Shown here piece after piece: positions 33,577 to 44,652 of a DNA stretch of 64,000 nucleotides; within the stretch, counting starts at the first letter, position 1; each line of letters starts with the position of its first letter. The translations under genes were made by a program, and so were the position numbers. The notes under the pieces were generated by a model. The model was given only the letters and a program-made list of their open reading frames with translations. It ran no database searches and had not been told where the DNA came from. Source of the DNA: Saccharum officinarum (Eukaryota; Streptophyta; Magnoliopsida; Poales; Poaceae); NCBI GenBank assembly GCA_020631735.1, contig CM036162.1, positions 93,358,401 to 93,422,400 on the forward strand, given 5' to 3'.

Positions 33577-34667
33577 TCAAGTTTCGAATGTCCCTCTCAC
33601 ATGCTTGCTTTGTGGGGTGGGAAGACTTGCGTACCTTACTTGTCATGGGTTCTGGCTCTTTCTAGGCTAACTTTTATTGAGACGTGGAGAGGTGGAGTTC
33701 CAAGGGTGCCATCCTACAGCATAGGCCACAGTGTTGGGACTTGAAGTCCAAGTTTGGGCGGGGACTTTGGAGCCTATGACAGGTTTGGGAAGGGCTAGTC
33801 TTGTCTACGCTTTTGGGTTTAGACAAGGCATGTGTTGAGGGTACTGAGCTAGGAGTCATCAGTTCATGAATCGCTGTTTCTTTTGAGATGATACTGCTTG
33901 ACTACTATCTAGCTTCGTAGTAAGAACTGAACATGGATGAGGGGCTTAAAATGATTTTGATTGCTTACCATATACTTGAAAGTAGCACATATGTTTACCT
34001 AGAATGGTTAGCTAATAAACTAATCATGACTGCTAAAACTTTGAAGATAAGGATGCACTATTAGTAGTGCTTCCTGAAAGTTCAACAAGCCAGCAAACCA
34101 AATAAGTCTTGCATATCCTTGGAGTCATTTTATTTTTCTATCGGGTAAGTCTTGCTGAGTACACTTGAGTACTTAGGGTTTTAGTCTCCCCCAGTTGTAG
34201 GTAACAAGTGGACGCTAGAGCTAACTCTTGTGTGTGAATACCTCCTGGTGGGCTGAGCGAGGATTCCTTTTATGCTGCGATCGTAGTTTTTATTTATAAC
34301 CCTCACCAAATGTTTTTGATAAAGAAAAGTCTTACACTTTGCTATCATATCTTGTATAACTATTTACCATGTTAAATGCTTAGACATGTCTTAGAATAAA
34401 TATTTATTTTTGCTACAACTTTGATCACATATTTATTTTTTGTTGCAAGATAAAAATATGTAAACCTGCGATGTATCAACTCTTATTCATATTACACCAT
34501 AATTGTTCTTTCTGCTGTTGTACAAAATATGTTGTAATAGATATGATATTGTAGTAACTTCAATTTTTATAGCCTTGTGATGTATGAGATGATTAAGACT
34601 CTTGTAAGCTTTATTCACTTATTTATGATCCTGATGAAAAATGTGAATTTTGGGTTTTTGCGTTGAG
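33577..34667 (+). mobile_element. Right part of the old LTR, cut by CACTA-1
   Basis: Contains CATATCCTTGGAGTCAT, CGGGTAAGTCTTGCTGAGTA (GT at 34145) and GTACTTAGGG, matching the donor/hairpin block of the Tekay-like LTRs in plus orientation. CACTA-1 begins a few bases later, so the original LTR end may lie beyond it or be lost. Confidence 0.55.
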
Positions 34668-34704
34668 TGTCACTACTACACAAAATCTTATGCACAACGT
34701 TTTG

Positions 34705-34975
34705 AAATGGGGCTCCGAGGCGATTGGCCTGGTTGCCCGCCTCGATTATTCGAGGCAAGGTAGCCAGGTTAACTGAGGCAGGCATTATAAATAAACCGCC
34801 ACGGTTAATGCGGATTAACCGAGGTGGTTGCCCTAACGCAACTGCCTCGGTTATGGCTTAGGGTAACTGCCTCGGTTAATCTATTAATCGAGGCGTTTAG
34901 TCTAAAGCAACTGCGTTAGTTAATAGATGATTAACCGAGGCAGTTTTCTTATAGTGCCCGCCTCGGTTAAGTCTG
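34705..34975. repeat. 5' subterminal repeats of CACTA-1
   Basis: Repeated motifs of the form TTAACCGAGGC, GCCTCGGTTAA and GACTGCCTCGGTTA-like variants occur in both orientations. Family knowledge: such subterminal arrays bind the TNPA protein during transposition. Confidence 0.85.
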
Positions 34976-35308
34976 GGCTAACATACAGCCGCACCAACCC
35001 TTCTTCCCCACGGCTTTCTCCATTTTTCGAGTTTTGACCTAAAAACCCTAAAAATGGCCATTTTCTAGGGGGAGAGGTTTTACCCTTGGATTTGGTGAAG
35101 GGGGCACTGCAAGAGGTTGATTCTCACTCTGAAACCCTCAATCCTCTCTCTTTTCCATGATTTAGGTGCTTTTTCTCAAGATCTAGATCTAGATCTATTT
35201 GGAGGAGAGAGAAATCATCAGATTTAGAGCTACCTGGCTATCTTTTTTCGTACTACTCTGCTTATATGCACCATTTTTGTTGTTTGTGTGTGCAAGGTGT
35301 TCGTGGTC

Positions 35309-38300
35309 ATGGATAGGGAATGGATGTATAAGACATCGAGGCTGGATCTGACTTTCCTAGATCATGTGACAAAGTTTATAGCCACTATGAAAAGGCATCG
35401 TCTGAGTCTGAAGTGAGAACTCACCATCTGTCCGTGTAAGAGCTACAAGAACCTTCTTGCCCAAGGAGATGGCATGGTGAAATCTCACTTGGTCTGGTAT
35501 GGTTTCGTTAAGGATTACACCATCTAAAAGTTTCACGGAGAAGTAGAGGATCCGAGTGCGGTGCATCTGGAGGAGGGAACTCATCGATAGCGATGACGAC
35601 GGTGATGAATGCTGAACAACAAACCTCATCAGCAGCGGCCGGCGGGCATGGCAATGCTGCTACTGGTGACAATGCAGATTGTGATTATATCATGATGGAT
35701 GATCTGCTCCAAGACACAGCTGACGACAATGATGGGGATGGCGGTGAGCCAGTGAGGGATCCCAAGGCGACGTAGCTTTTTTAGTTAATCGCTAACCGTC
35801 TTGACCACGACGATGTTCTATTTAGGAGCTCGAGGTGGCTATAGAATTTCAGAGAGATGAAGCAAGCATCAATTGATCCTCTCTATAAGGATTATATGAA
35901 GCATTGGACGACGCTGCATTTTAACCTCTAGATGTTGATGCTAAAGGCTCGCTATGGCTGGTCCGACACTAGCTTCAATGACCTATAACGTATCCTTGCT
36001 GACATATACCCATAGGGTAACAAGGTGCCCGCCAATACCTACCAAGCGAAGAAGTTGATCCGGCCAGTGGCAATGAAGCTTAAAAAGTTTCACGCCTGCC
36101 CTAACCACTATATCCTATATCAGGGCAAGTATGAGAATTTATAGAGTTGTTCGCACTGTGGCATGAGTCGGTACAAGAAGAATGTCGGTTGTCGCACAGA
36201 TGCGGATGATGAGAGAGGCCTGAAGAAGAAGAAGATGGCCATGAGAGAGGCCTGAAGAAGAAGAAGATGGCCAAGAAGAGTACCATGAAGAAGCAGATCA
36301 CGTCTCCTGAGGATGAGGAAGAAGAGGGTTACACGTAGAGGAAAAGTCTAGCCCTGTCAATGTGGTACCTGTCCATGATCGATCGCCTGCGTGCTATATT
36401 TGGGAATCCTAAGGATGCCAAGATAATGTCCTAGCTTGCATCTGATGAGCGCATGAAGGACAATGGCAAGCTACGACACCCTTCCGATGGCAAGCAGTGG
36501 AAGCGTTTCAATGCCAAGTTCCTAGAGTTTGGCGATGAGGCAAGGAACATCAGGTTCGCGCTAAGTACTGATGGGATGAATCTGTTCGATCGATGACCTC
36601 AGCAGCTTGCACAACACTTGACTGATCATCCTCACCATATACAACCTACCTCCCTAGCTATGTCAAAAGCGTAGGTATCTTTTATAACCATGATTATTTC
36701 TAGACCTAGGAAGCCAGACAATGACATAGATGTGTTCCTGGAGCCACTCATGGAGGACATGAAGATACTATGGAAAGATGGGGTCAAGATGATGGAGGCG
36801 TCCCTAAAGAAGGAGTTCACACTAAAATCCAACATCTTTGTCACCATCACCGATTACCTTGGTCTTTTTTCACTATCGGGGTAGATCAAAGGTAAGTCAG
36901 GTTGCATAGTTTGCATTGACGGTACCTGGTACACTTACCTTAGTGCATCCAAGAAGATGGTGTACATGAGGCATAGGTGATTCCTCATTAAAAAGCACAT
37001 GTACCGGGCAGCTATGATGAATAAGTACTTCGACAACCAGGAGGAGCCTGAAACTGATGAGCCGAAAAGAACGAGGTACAGGCAAAAGGTGTTTAACATG
37101 GTGAAGGGCATAGATGTTGAGTTTGGGAAGAAGAATAAAGAGAAAGATGGGACCATGACAAGAAAGAAGAGGAAGCGGGATAAGATGGAGGAACCACATG
37201 TCGCCCCTGTTCCTTTCAAGAAGCAGTCATGTTTCTTCAAGTACCTATCATACTAAAAGAACCTAGATACACCCCATGCCATCGACTGCATGCACCTCGA
37301 GAAGAATGTCTTCGAAAGCACCATTGGCGTACTACTAGAAATCAAGTCTAAGACGAAGGATGGTCTGAAATCACGGATGGATCTTATCAACCAGGACATC
37401 AGGTCTAAAATTCACCTGACACCGTGATCCAGAGCGGGACAGTCGACCTTCCGGGTGTGAACTACAACCTGACAAGAGATGAAAAGAGGGCCATGTGCTA
37501 GTGGGCTAGGGGTGTCAAGGAGCTGACTGGTTTTTCTTCCAACATCAAGAGCCTAATCTTAATGATGGACCTCACACTGACCAGCTTCAACGCACATGAC
37601 TCACATGTCATGCTCATGGTGTTCCTTCCAATTATGATCAGGGCTATTGGTCTAGAGTACGTGAAGATGGTCATCATACACATGTCCTACTTCTTCAACT
37701 ACATCACACAAAAGGTCATCGATGAAGCCGTGCTGCCTGGCCCGAAACAGTTCATCGTGGAGACTCTTTGCCAGCTCGAGATGTGCTTCCCGACGTCTTT
37801 CTTTGATATTATGCCATACTGATGGTGCACATGGTTGATTAGATATAGGAACTAGGCCCCATGTACCTGCACCGGATGTGGACGTACGAGCGGTTCATGT
37901 CAACTCTCAACAGATACATCCATAACCGTGCCTACTCGGAGGGCTCTACGCTTGAAGCATACACAACCGAGAAGGCCATTAACTGCTGCACCTGGTACAT
38001 CCGGGATGGAAGGGTGATTGACCTGCCCATCCCACAGCATGAAGGTAGAACCTTGGGAATTGATTGCACCGGGAGGAAAGTACGCACCGATGTACAGTAC
38101 GAAACGGTGCAAGAAGCTCATCATAACATCCTCAATCAACTAGTGTTATGGAACCATATGTTGACAAGCACTTGGAGGAGATCCACACCGCTCATGATGG
38201 GTAGTGCACGGAGGCATGGGTCCAGAAACAGCACAAGATTAGTTTTACGACGTGGATCAAAGAGCTGCAGGACATACCACGTGGAGAGTCTGATGAAGCG

Positions 38301-39540
38301 AGGCTTGCGTCTAGCCTATCCACCCAAATCACCATGTGGCAAGGGTATGACATCAATGGATATAGGTCCCACACAAAGGAGAAGGACAAGAAGAGCGTGA
38401 CACAGAACAGTGGTGTTCGATATGAGGGCATCGATGAGTCAACGGGGCAGACCAAGACATACTTTTGCAGATTGAAGAGATATGGGAACTTGACTATGGC
38501 AATGACCTATAGTTAGCTATCTTTCGGTGCCAGTGGGTTAAACCAAAGGGGGTTGTCATGGGCGACTATGGGCTAACCACCGTGGAGCTCCAAAGTGTCG
38601 GCTACAAAGATGATCAGTGGGTACTAGCAAGCCGCTGCGCGTAAGTAGCCTACTGTCCGATGCCCAAAGACAACAAAATGCACGTGGTTGTGTCTGAAAA
38701 GCAGAGGATTATGGGAGCTGATGGAGTCTAGGGCCTCGAAGAATACAACAACTACACTGAGCTCTCGCTCTTTACCGATCATCCATAGAAGATCAAGTTG
38801 GTCGAGACCCGCTAGGCTGGCGTGCTGCCGCCACAGGGTCAAGCCGCCGTATAAGGGTAGATGGTGCCAGGGACCAGACAACTCCCAAGGTACCTAGTCA
38901 ACAATATCATGGAACTAACTACCTGCACGCTCTAGGTGTCCTTCGGTAGGGCACAGAGGAAGAAGGAAGTGGCCCAAGGAGTGGCACTGCTGCCCGAAAG
39001 TGGCGCCATGTACGACGACAAGCCCATCCCACCCAACTGTGCCAGGGTGGATGTGATGTGGATGAACCTAGATTTTGATGAGGATGAAATCAACATTCCC
39101 ACTAAAGAGGGGTATAGGTTCATAAGTGCTACTATCGGCATGCGCGTGCTATGGAACAAGAGCAACATTGTCTTAGACATGACGACACCGGCGTCACAGC
39201 CCTCACACCCGTCATCGTCTCCCGAGTGACCTGGGTGATGACGACGACGATGGTGGTGGCGATGACAACAACGACGATGACAACGACAATGCTGGTGGCC
39301 AAGGCAGCAATCCTCCAAGCAGTCTGCCTCCCGACAACAGCAATCCACAGGGAGGCACAGGGGCAGCATCGGGTGATGTGACACCACCGCCTGCAAGTGG
39401 TTCGAACCAGGGCTCGAACCAATGTGCTTCCCCCACCGAGAAAGCCTACAGATGAAGAGGAGGCCATATCCCCGAACCACACCAAGTCTAGTTGGGTGGC
39501 CTGTCAAATAGCCGACGAGCACCCATACTCAACTATGTTT
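35309..39540 (+). pseudogene. CACTA-1 TNPD-type transposase, multiple stops and frame changes
   Basis: Domains in order, in broken frames: a transposase-associated start MDREWMYKTSRLDLTFLDHV (35309); an SCSHCGMSRYKKN block (about 36145); the transposase core (FNAKFLEFGDEARNIRFALS, about 36510; DIDVFLEPLMEDMKILW, about 36725; CIDGTWYTYLSA, about 36914; HAIDCMHLEKNVFESTIGVL, about 37278); a DUF4218-like block (FNAHDSHVMLMVFLPI, about 37588; CQLEMCFPTSFFDIM; RFMSTLNRYIHNRAYSEGS, about 37893); a DUF4216-like block (about 38350-38640); and an acidic DDDDGG region near 39240. Role: binds element ends and catalyses excision. At least eight stops are TAG or TAA at places where the family has Gln or Trp. 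Several frame changes also occur (near 37500, 37850, 38340). Confidence 0.9.
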
Positions 39541-39639
39541 GAAAGGTATGGTACTAGCAAGCATAGTTAATCTATAATTTATTTCGAGATGCTAGCTGCT
39601 TTTTTCACTCCCTAACATCTTAAGCCTCGGTGTTGCAGG

Positions 39640-41120
39640 CCAAAAACACTGCCGTCATTTTAGCCCTGGTCGGATGGTTGCCTCGAAAACTACGTGCATG
39701 GGAAGTTCATGTTGACCTCGGGCGACCTCCTTGAAGAGAAGTGGGAGGTAAGGAGGTTCCATCTGTGGTACATGGAAGCGGCGAAAGTGGGCCTGTGAAA
39801 CTTTGTCATCAACATTCCAGCGGAATACTTCCACACGCCCATGGATGGTCAAGTCATCATAAATTTCCACGTCATGTATATACGGCGAAAGGACCTCGAC
39901 GTTGCCTAGGTCACCTTATTTACCCTGTAAGTTCATTACAACTTTAACACCACTGCGTCGCTATAGGTACTTTACGAACAAACTAATAATGCCATGATGA
40001 CTCTTCCTTGTAGGATGCATGCCTATGTAAGCAAGGAATTGGGCAAGAATTTTGTCTATCTCTCTCCGATGCTTATTACAGAGAGAACCATCGTGGGTTA
40101 TGATATACTAGACACTCATGCAAAGCTGGTGAACTTGAACCTAGAGCAGAGAAAGAAATATAGGGAAGATCTAGTAATCGAATATAAGTATCGGGTGGAA
40201 ATGTACATCTATGAAGCCATGAAGAAGTTCCGTGGAAACGGGTGCGTCATGGCCGCCCACCAGTTTGGGTAAGTCCAAAAGATACTTGGAACATATATAT
40301 AGGTACTGGGATCATGACTTCTCATATTTGAACATTTCTAATCTGTATTGTGTGAATGGTGCAGCCAAGGCATCATGGGCCACTAGATTGCATTTATAAT
40401 CTATCCTCGGGACGGAAGGGCCTATATTTGACTCTGTGCGGGAAACAAACAAAGCAGGGTACAAAGCACTTTGAAAGCTGTTTGAGATAGTAAGTGACAA
40501 AAATTATTCATTTACAGTTAACATACATGTTGAAATTATTGTTGACACTACTGGTTTTTCATATAGTGCTTATAAGAGTACGTGCAAGATCCCGAATCCT
40601 ATGATCGAAGATCTGAGGAAAAAAATCAAGAATGGCACAAAACGGAAACTCAGGCACGCGTTCCCGATAAGTATACAAAAGTTGTTTGTGCTATTATATC
40701 GAGCATGCCCTCTACTACTACTGCTGATCTACTACTTTATTACTCCTACTATTACTCCTCCTCCTCCTCCTCCTACTACTTCTACTAATACTACTCCTCC
40801 TCCTACTCCTCCTCTCCTCCCCTACTCTACTCTACTCCTATACCAATACTACTACTACTCCTAACTACTACTACTACAACTACAACTACTACTACTCTAC
40901 TCTACTCTACTCCTATAACTACTACTCCTATACTATATTGTCCTCCTACTACTGCTCTCTCTATATATGCTCTAATGATTGTGTATTATATATCGTGCAG
41001 TGCGCCAAACAACCTTATGGCTCAGTATTATGTGGATTCTATGTTTGCGAGTACCTGAGGACGTGCAGCAGCTAGTGGCAGCTCAAGAAAGCACAAGGAT
41101 GATGGCGAAGGGAGAAGGTC
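39640..41120 (+). pseudogene. CACTA-1 C-terminal Ulp1-type (SUMO protease-like) domain
   Basis: After a small intron the text KWEVRRFHLWYMEAAKVGL (about 39742) and FHTPMDGQVI leads to AYVSKELGKNFVYLSPML (40021), then RVEMYIYEAMKKFRGNGCV and AAHQFG (about 40195-40270), ending at a GGGTAAGT donor. The next piece has GH (His codon 40381-40383) followed by a TAG where Trp is expected, then IAFIIYPRDGRAYI. After an intron filled by a microsatellite, QPYGSVLCGFYVCEYLRTC (from about 41010) carries the candidate catalytic Cys (codon 41031-41033). His followed by Cys in these contexts is the Ulp1/C48 arrangement known from plant CACTA and MULE elements. Its contribution to transposition is not known to me. 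Confidence 0.8.
40705..40935 (+). repeat. Pyrimidine-rich TAC/TCC microsatellite inside an intron
   Basis: About 230 bp of interrupted CTACTA, CTCCTC and CTACTCTA units. It lies between the exons encoding the His and Cys parts of the Ulp1-like domain and ends before a GTGCAG acceptor near 41000, so it expanded within an intron. Confidence 0.85.
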
Positions 41121-41521
41121 AACCAAAACTTTAGACAAACAGTAGCAGACATATGTAAGTTTGTCACAGAGAGCGCGCATGAAGGGAATATGTTCTTCAA
41201 CAAGGAAGGCGACTTAGCGCGGGATCCAAAGTTCTAGAGGATCAGAAACTGAAGCACCTAGTTACGAATCTCATATCACATTTTACTGAACCTCTTTCCC
41301 AGAAAGGTTGATATGTATGATTGTCCTTAGTTGCTCATGTATGAATGATGTGTGTTTGTGAAACAATGATGAAGACATCTCCAATGTAATAACTTAAATG
41401 TTGGTTCATCGAATGAGAATGAATACAATATATATTTTTCATCTATTTTATGCTTTATCTCAATTTTCATTAGCAAAATTCTAATTCAAATTTGAAAAAG
41501 TATTTTTTTTAAATCTAGAAA

Positions 41522-41790
41522 CCATTAACCGAGGCGGGCAATTAATAACAATCGCCTCCGTTAAAAGTTTAATGGAGGCAGCGCCTTTATCCAACCGCCA
41601 CGGTAAAACATTAACCGAGGCGGGCACTTTAGGGCACCGAGGCGGTCGGCTTATAATGCCCACCTCGGTAAATAGATTAACTGAGGTAGTTGGCCAACCG
41701 CCTCGGTTAAGGCCACGATTAACCATGACCTTTGCACCGAGGCGGTTGGCTTGCCCGCATCGGTTAAGCCAAAGTGCCCACCTCGGTTAA
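41522..41790. repeat. 3' subterminal repeats of CACTA-1
   Basis: AACCGAGGCGGGC and its complement GCCTCGGTTAA recur about ten times in both orientations, mirroring the 5' subterminal array. Confidence 0.88.
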
Positions 41791-42232
41791 AATTCCTATA
41801 GTAGTGTGTGCTCGATGGAACGATATGATTTAGTGTGCTCTCCTGAATACTTAGTGTCTAATGGAAGACAAAATACTCTTGGGAGTAAATTAAATGAAGC
41901 GGTTCTGCAAAAAAATTCAAAATCGATATCTTTGTTCAAGAACTTACTGTGACTAAATACTTGAAATGAGGAAAGCAAACACACAATTATTCTTGATCCT
42001 TCCTTGCTTAGCCAGTCTTCACAAACCCTCATGGATGTGCGCCCCTGGTTGTGCCCACAACCATTGTGGTGGTACAATAAACGCTAAGAAATAAACACAA
42101 TATTATATCATTAGAGAATATAGATAGAGGTTGAGAATAATTTGTAAACTCCTTACTTGAATAACATGATAGCACTAGGTATTCTATTTAAAAAATACAT
42201 ATTCAAATATACTTTCCACATTTGGTCCCGCT

Positions 42233-42519
42233 GGAACGGGCTTGTGACAATCTTTTGCAAGAAGAACAATCTTAGCTGCACTTACTATTATCTACTCTTC
42301 AATGGTGAGGATATGGAATATACAAGTCATGTCAGATTGTCCCATGGTATGATGACATGATTCAATTGTTGGAACATAAGGGGCTCCAATTTTGATGGTT
42401 TCCATGCATCTTTCCTTAACTAAATCATTCTCATGGTAACAATCCTGCTCACCGTGTGTTCCAAACATGGTAAACACTAAAGCAAAAGCTACGAGTTGGA
42501 GGGTTACGCTTATAGCCAT
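42233..42519 (-). pseudogene. Small secreted cysteine-rich (LTP/AAI-like) protein gene, broken
   Basis: On the minus strand MAISVTLQLVAFALVFTMFG is a good signal peptide (cut probably after THG), followed by EQDCYHEN, KERCMETIK, ESCHHT and DMTCIF. A TAG at 42294-42292 stops the frame, but the same frame continues ISAAKIVLLAKDCHKPVP-like text (VSAAKIVLLAKDCHKPVPAG), then a one-base break before TKCGKY. The Cys pattern and ILT...AAK...LAKDC...PVP layout resemble grass proteins with the plant lipid-transfer/amylase-inhibitor helical domain, from memory; two of the eight usual Cys positions (second of CC, second of CxC) appear to be other residues. A second exon may lie at about 42030-42085. It would act outside the cell. 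Not a transposon sequence: the best host-gene trace in the window. Confidence 0.6.
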
Positions 42520-42539
42520 TCTTAGAGGACCGATGTTAC

Positions 42540-42916
42540 TTGGACAAACTAGGGCGTGTTTGTTTGCCTGGACGACCCACAGATGCAGGCCTACGGGGTG
42601 CAGCGTGGGCTGTTTGTTTGCCTGGTGGGGATTTAGGCCTAGCCGGCATGCTGCTTAAAGTAGCCCAGAGCTAGGCCCCAGGGAAATGGCCGCCCCCTCT
42701 GTTTCTACCGAGCCTGGCTCGATTCGATGCAAGGCGGGATGATTTCACCCTCTCGTCTCGTGCGCGACGCGGACATTTCCCCCTGCCTCCCCGCTAGGGT
42801 TTCCCCTCCCCTATAACTACGATCGCCTCTCACTCACTCCTCTTCTCCTCCCCGCTCCTCACTCCCTTCTGCTCTCCACTCTCCTCTGTGCCGTCCCTCC
42901 CTTCTCCGATGGTGCG
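42540..42916 (+). other. Host-gene-like promoter and 5' leader cut by an LTR
   Basis: The stretch contains a doubled TGTTTGTTTGCCTGG (42555 and 42611), then GCTAGGGTTTCCCC (42792-42806, a telo-box type motif), CCCCTATAAC, a CT-rich leader and CTCCGATGGTGCGT. This resembles the promoter and first exon of a grass housekeeping gene whose first exon is little more than the ATG, with GTGCGT as donor. The LTR starting at 42917 follows within a few bases. No downstream exon is present. Confidence 0.4.
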
Positions 42917-44552
42917 TGTGAAAGGTCCTTGTTTGGTTTGGTAATTGAGTGACAACTTAGGTGGACTAATATGTGGTTATGTGAGATACACAGAGATTAG
43001 TCACATGTGATGGTGTCATGAAGAGTCATTGCATATGAGACATGACATGGAGTCATGTGACCAAGGTGGAGAAGATCAAGATGAGGCTTGGCTTGATGGA
43101 CGGTTGCTAGGGTGAAGGGCAAGTTGTGTGATGGCTTGGCGCCGAAGGACCGAGGCAACGGTGAAGAGCAAGTGAGGTCAAGATCGATGAACCAATACGG
43201 TCACGTGATGATATGAAGTGGATCATATCATTTGGTGATTGGTTGGTGCATGTGTTGCATCAACATCGGAGGAGATGGAGTGGAATGCGCAAGGCAAAGT
43301 ATAACCTAGGGCATTTCCATTTCACCGGTCATAGGTGTGTAGAGAAGTTTATGACCGGATTTAGGATAGATGGCCGTACTATCAAGAGGGGCAAACTTGT
43401 TTGCATATCGGTCATCTAGTGCCACTTGAGCGATCTAACTTTGCATACGTGTTAGGATCGAGTGGCGTGGCAAGTTGAGTGGTTAACTCCTTCGGTACAA
43501 TGATTATGAAAATGCTAACACACGTGCACAAGGTGGTGATCACTTGTTGGTGTTGGCACTTTTACGAAGGCAGTGGAGTTTGAGTGGTAGAGAGGGTTTG
43601 GGTTCCTCTCTCCCTCCCGCCGAGCTTGCGAGGCGGGATTCGGCGCTTTCTGGAGAAGTGAAACGCCTATTTTCTACTGCGCCAGAAGTCGGAAAAGAAA
43701 CGGAGGCGAACAGAGGTCACAGAGGTGACCGGACGCTGCACCGGACGCGGTCATGGTATGACCGGACGCGTCCGGTCAGTACAGCGCAGGCGCGGATGCT
43801 AGGGTTTGCAACCGGCGCGTCCGGTCACTCGCGGGACCGGCGCGTCCGGTCAGGTGTCCAGAGGAAACTGAGTACGATCGGACACGAGGCGCGTCCGTCA
43901 CTGATGATCGGACGCGTCCGGTCGTTCAAGGAGCTTACTGGACTCTAACCGGATGCGGGCACTGTCGCGTCCGGTCATCGCAAGGAGCGCGTCCGGTCGT
44001 TGCGTCGCGGGCGCGCGGGTCAGTGCGATCGGCGCGTCCGGTCGTTCGAAGCGGCGCGTCCGGTCGTTTGACAGGCGCGTCCGGTCGTTGCCTGGGGCGC
44101 GTCCGGTCGTTGTTTTGACCGTTGGGGTCAGTGACCGTTGGAAGATCTAACGGTCGCATTTGAATTTTCGAGGGACACGTGGACGTCGCAGGGCGACCGG
44201 ACGCGGTGAAGCGCGTCCGGTCAGTTACGACCGGCGCGTCCGGTCGTCCCGAGTTTTGCCAGTGAAGGGGTAACGGCTCTATTTGACCGTGGGGTTATAA
44301 ATAGATGCCTTGGCCGGCTGTGGCCGTAAGCTGAGCACACTATAGTCTTTGTGACTTGTGTGGTAGTGCTTGGGAGCCCACTAACTCACATGCTTGATAG
44401 TGTTCATCGGATCGAGTGAGAGAGCGATTCTAGTGCGTTGCTTTGAGAGATTGCATCGTGTGGCACTAGGTGATCGTGTTGCAAGCCGGGTGGTGCTTGT
44501 TACTCTTGGAGGTTGCCACCTCCTAGACGGCTTGGTGGCTTTGTGGCTCCGT
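42917..44552 (+). mobile_element. LTR with GACCGGACGCGTCCGGTC repeats, cut by the gap
   Basis: Starts TGTGAAAGGTCC at 42917 and runs into the N gap. It is the best preserved of three copies (others at 1851-3439 reversed and 26224-28917). Features: TGATATGAAGTGGATCATATCA palindromic region near 43206, conserved GGCCGTACTATCAAGAGGG, GTGGCGTGGCAAGTTGAGTGG, then the GC-rich palindrome cluster, and a GGTTATAAATAGATG site (44292-44306), a probable TATA box with the transcript starting near 44330. Family unresolved: copia SIRE/Maximus-like by memory only. Confidence 0.7.
43720..44255. repeat. Cluster of GACCGGACGCGTCCGGTC palindromes
   Basis: The 18 bp perfect palindrome occurs near 43759; half-sites CGCGTCCGGTC occur more than ten times up to 44250, spaced by 15-50 bp. 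CpG density is extreme compared with the surrounding sequence. Any ORF through here is Arg/Thr-rich by composition and not a real protein. Confidence 0.85.
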
Positions 44553-44652
44553 NNNNNNNNNNNNNNNNNNNNNNNNNNNNNNNNNNNNNNNNNNNNNNNN
44601 NNNNNNNNNNNNNNNNNNNNNNNNNNNNNNNNNNNNNNNNNNNNNNNNNNNN
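44553..44652. other. Assembly gap, 100 N
   Basis: A run of exactly 100 N. Left of it is an unrelated LTR; right of it the sequence starts inside the RNase H region of a minus-strand gypsy element. Integrase and 3' LTR of that element are therefore missing here. Confidence 0.99.

Larger units (their letters stand above)
34671..41806 (+). mobile_element. CACTA-1: En/Spm-type transposon, 7136 bp, TSD TGT
   Basis: Starts CACTACTACACAAAATC (34671) and ends CCTATAGTAGTG (41806), so the termini are inverted CACTACTA repeats. TGT lies on both sides (34668-34670 and 41807-41809), the 3 bp duplication of CACTA elements. Both subterminal regions are packed with TTAACCGAGGCGG-type repeats. The interior carries, on plus, a broken TNPD-type transposase and a Ulp1-type protease. 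Length is moderate for a plant autonomous CACTA; coding decay shows it is inactive. Confidence 0.95.

Noticed and set aside
39132..39522. His/Arg/Val-rich ORFs in CACTA-1 near 39.2 kb
   Set aside because: Antisense or off-frame reading of the Asp-rich linker of the transposase.
40582..40864. Ser/Tyr- or Pro/Thr-repeat ORFs near 40.7 kb
   Set aside because: Translation of the TAC/TCC intronic microsatellite.
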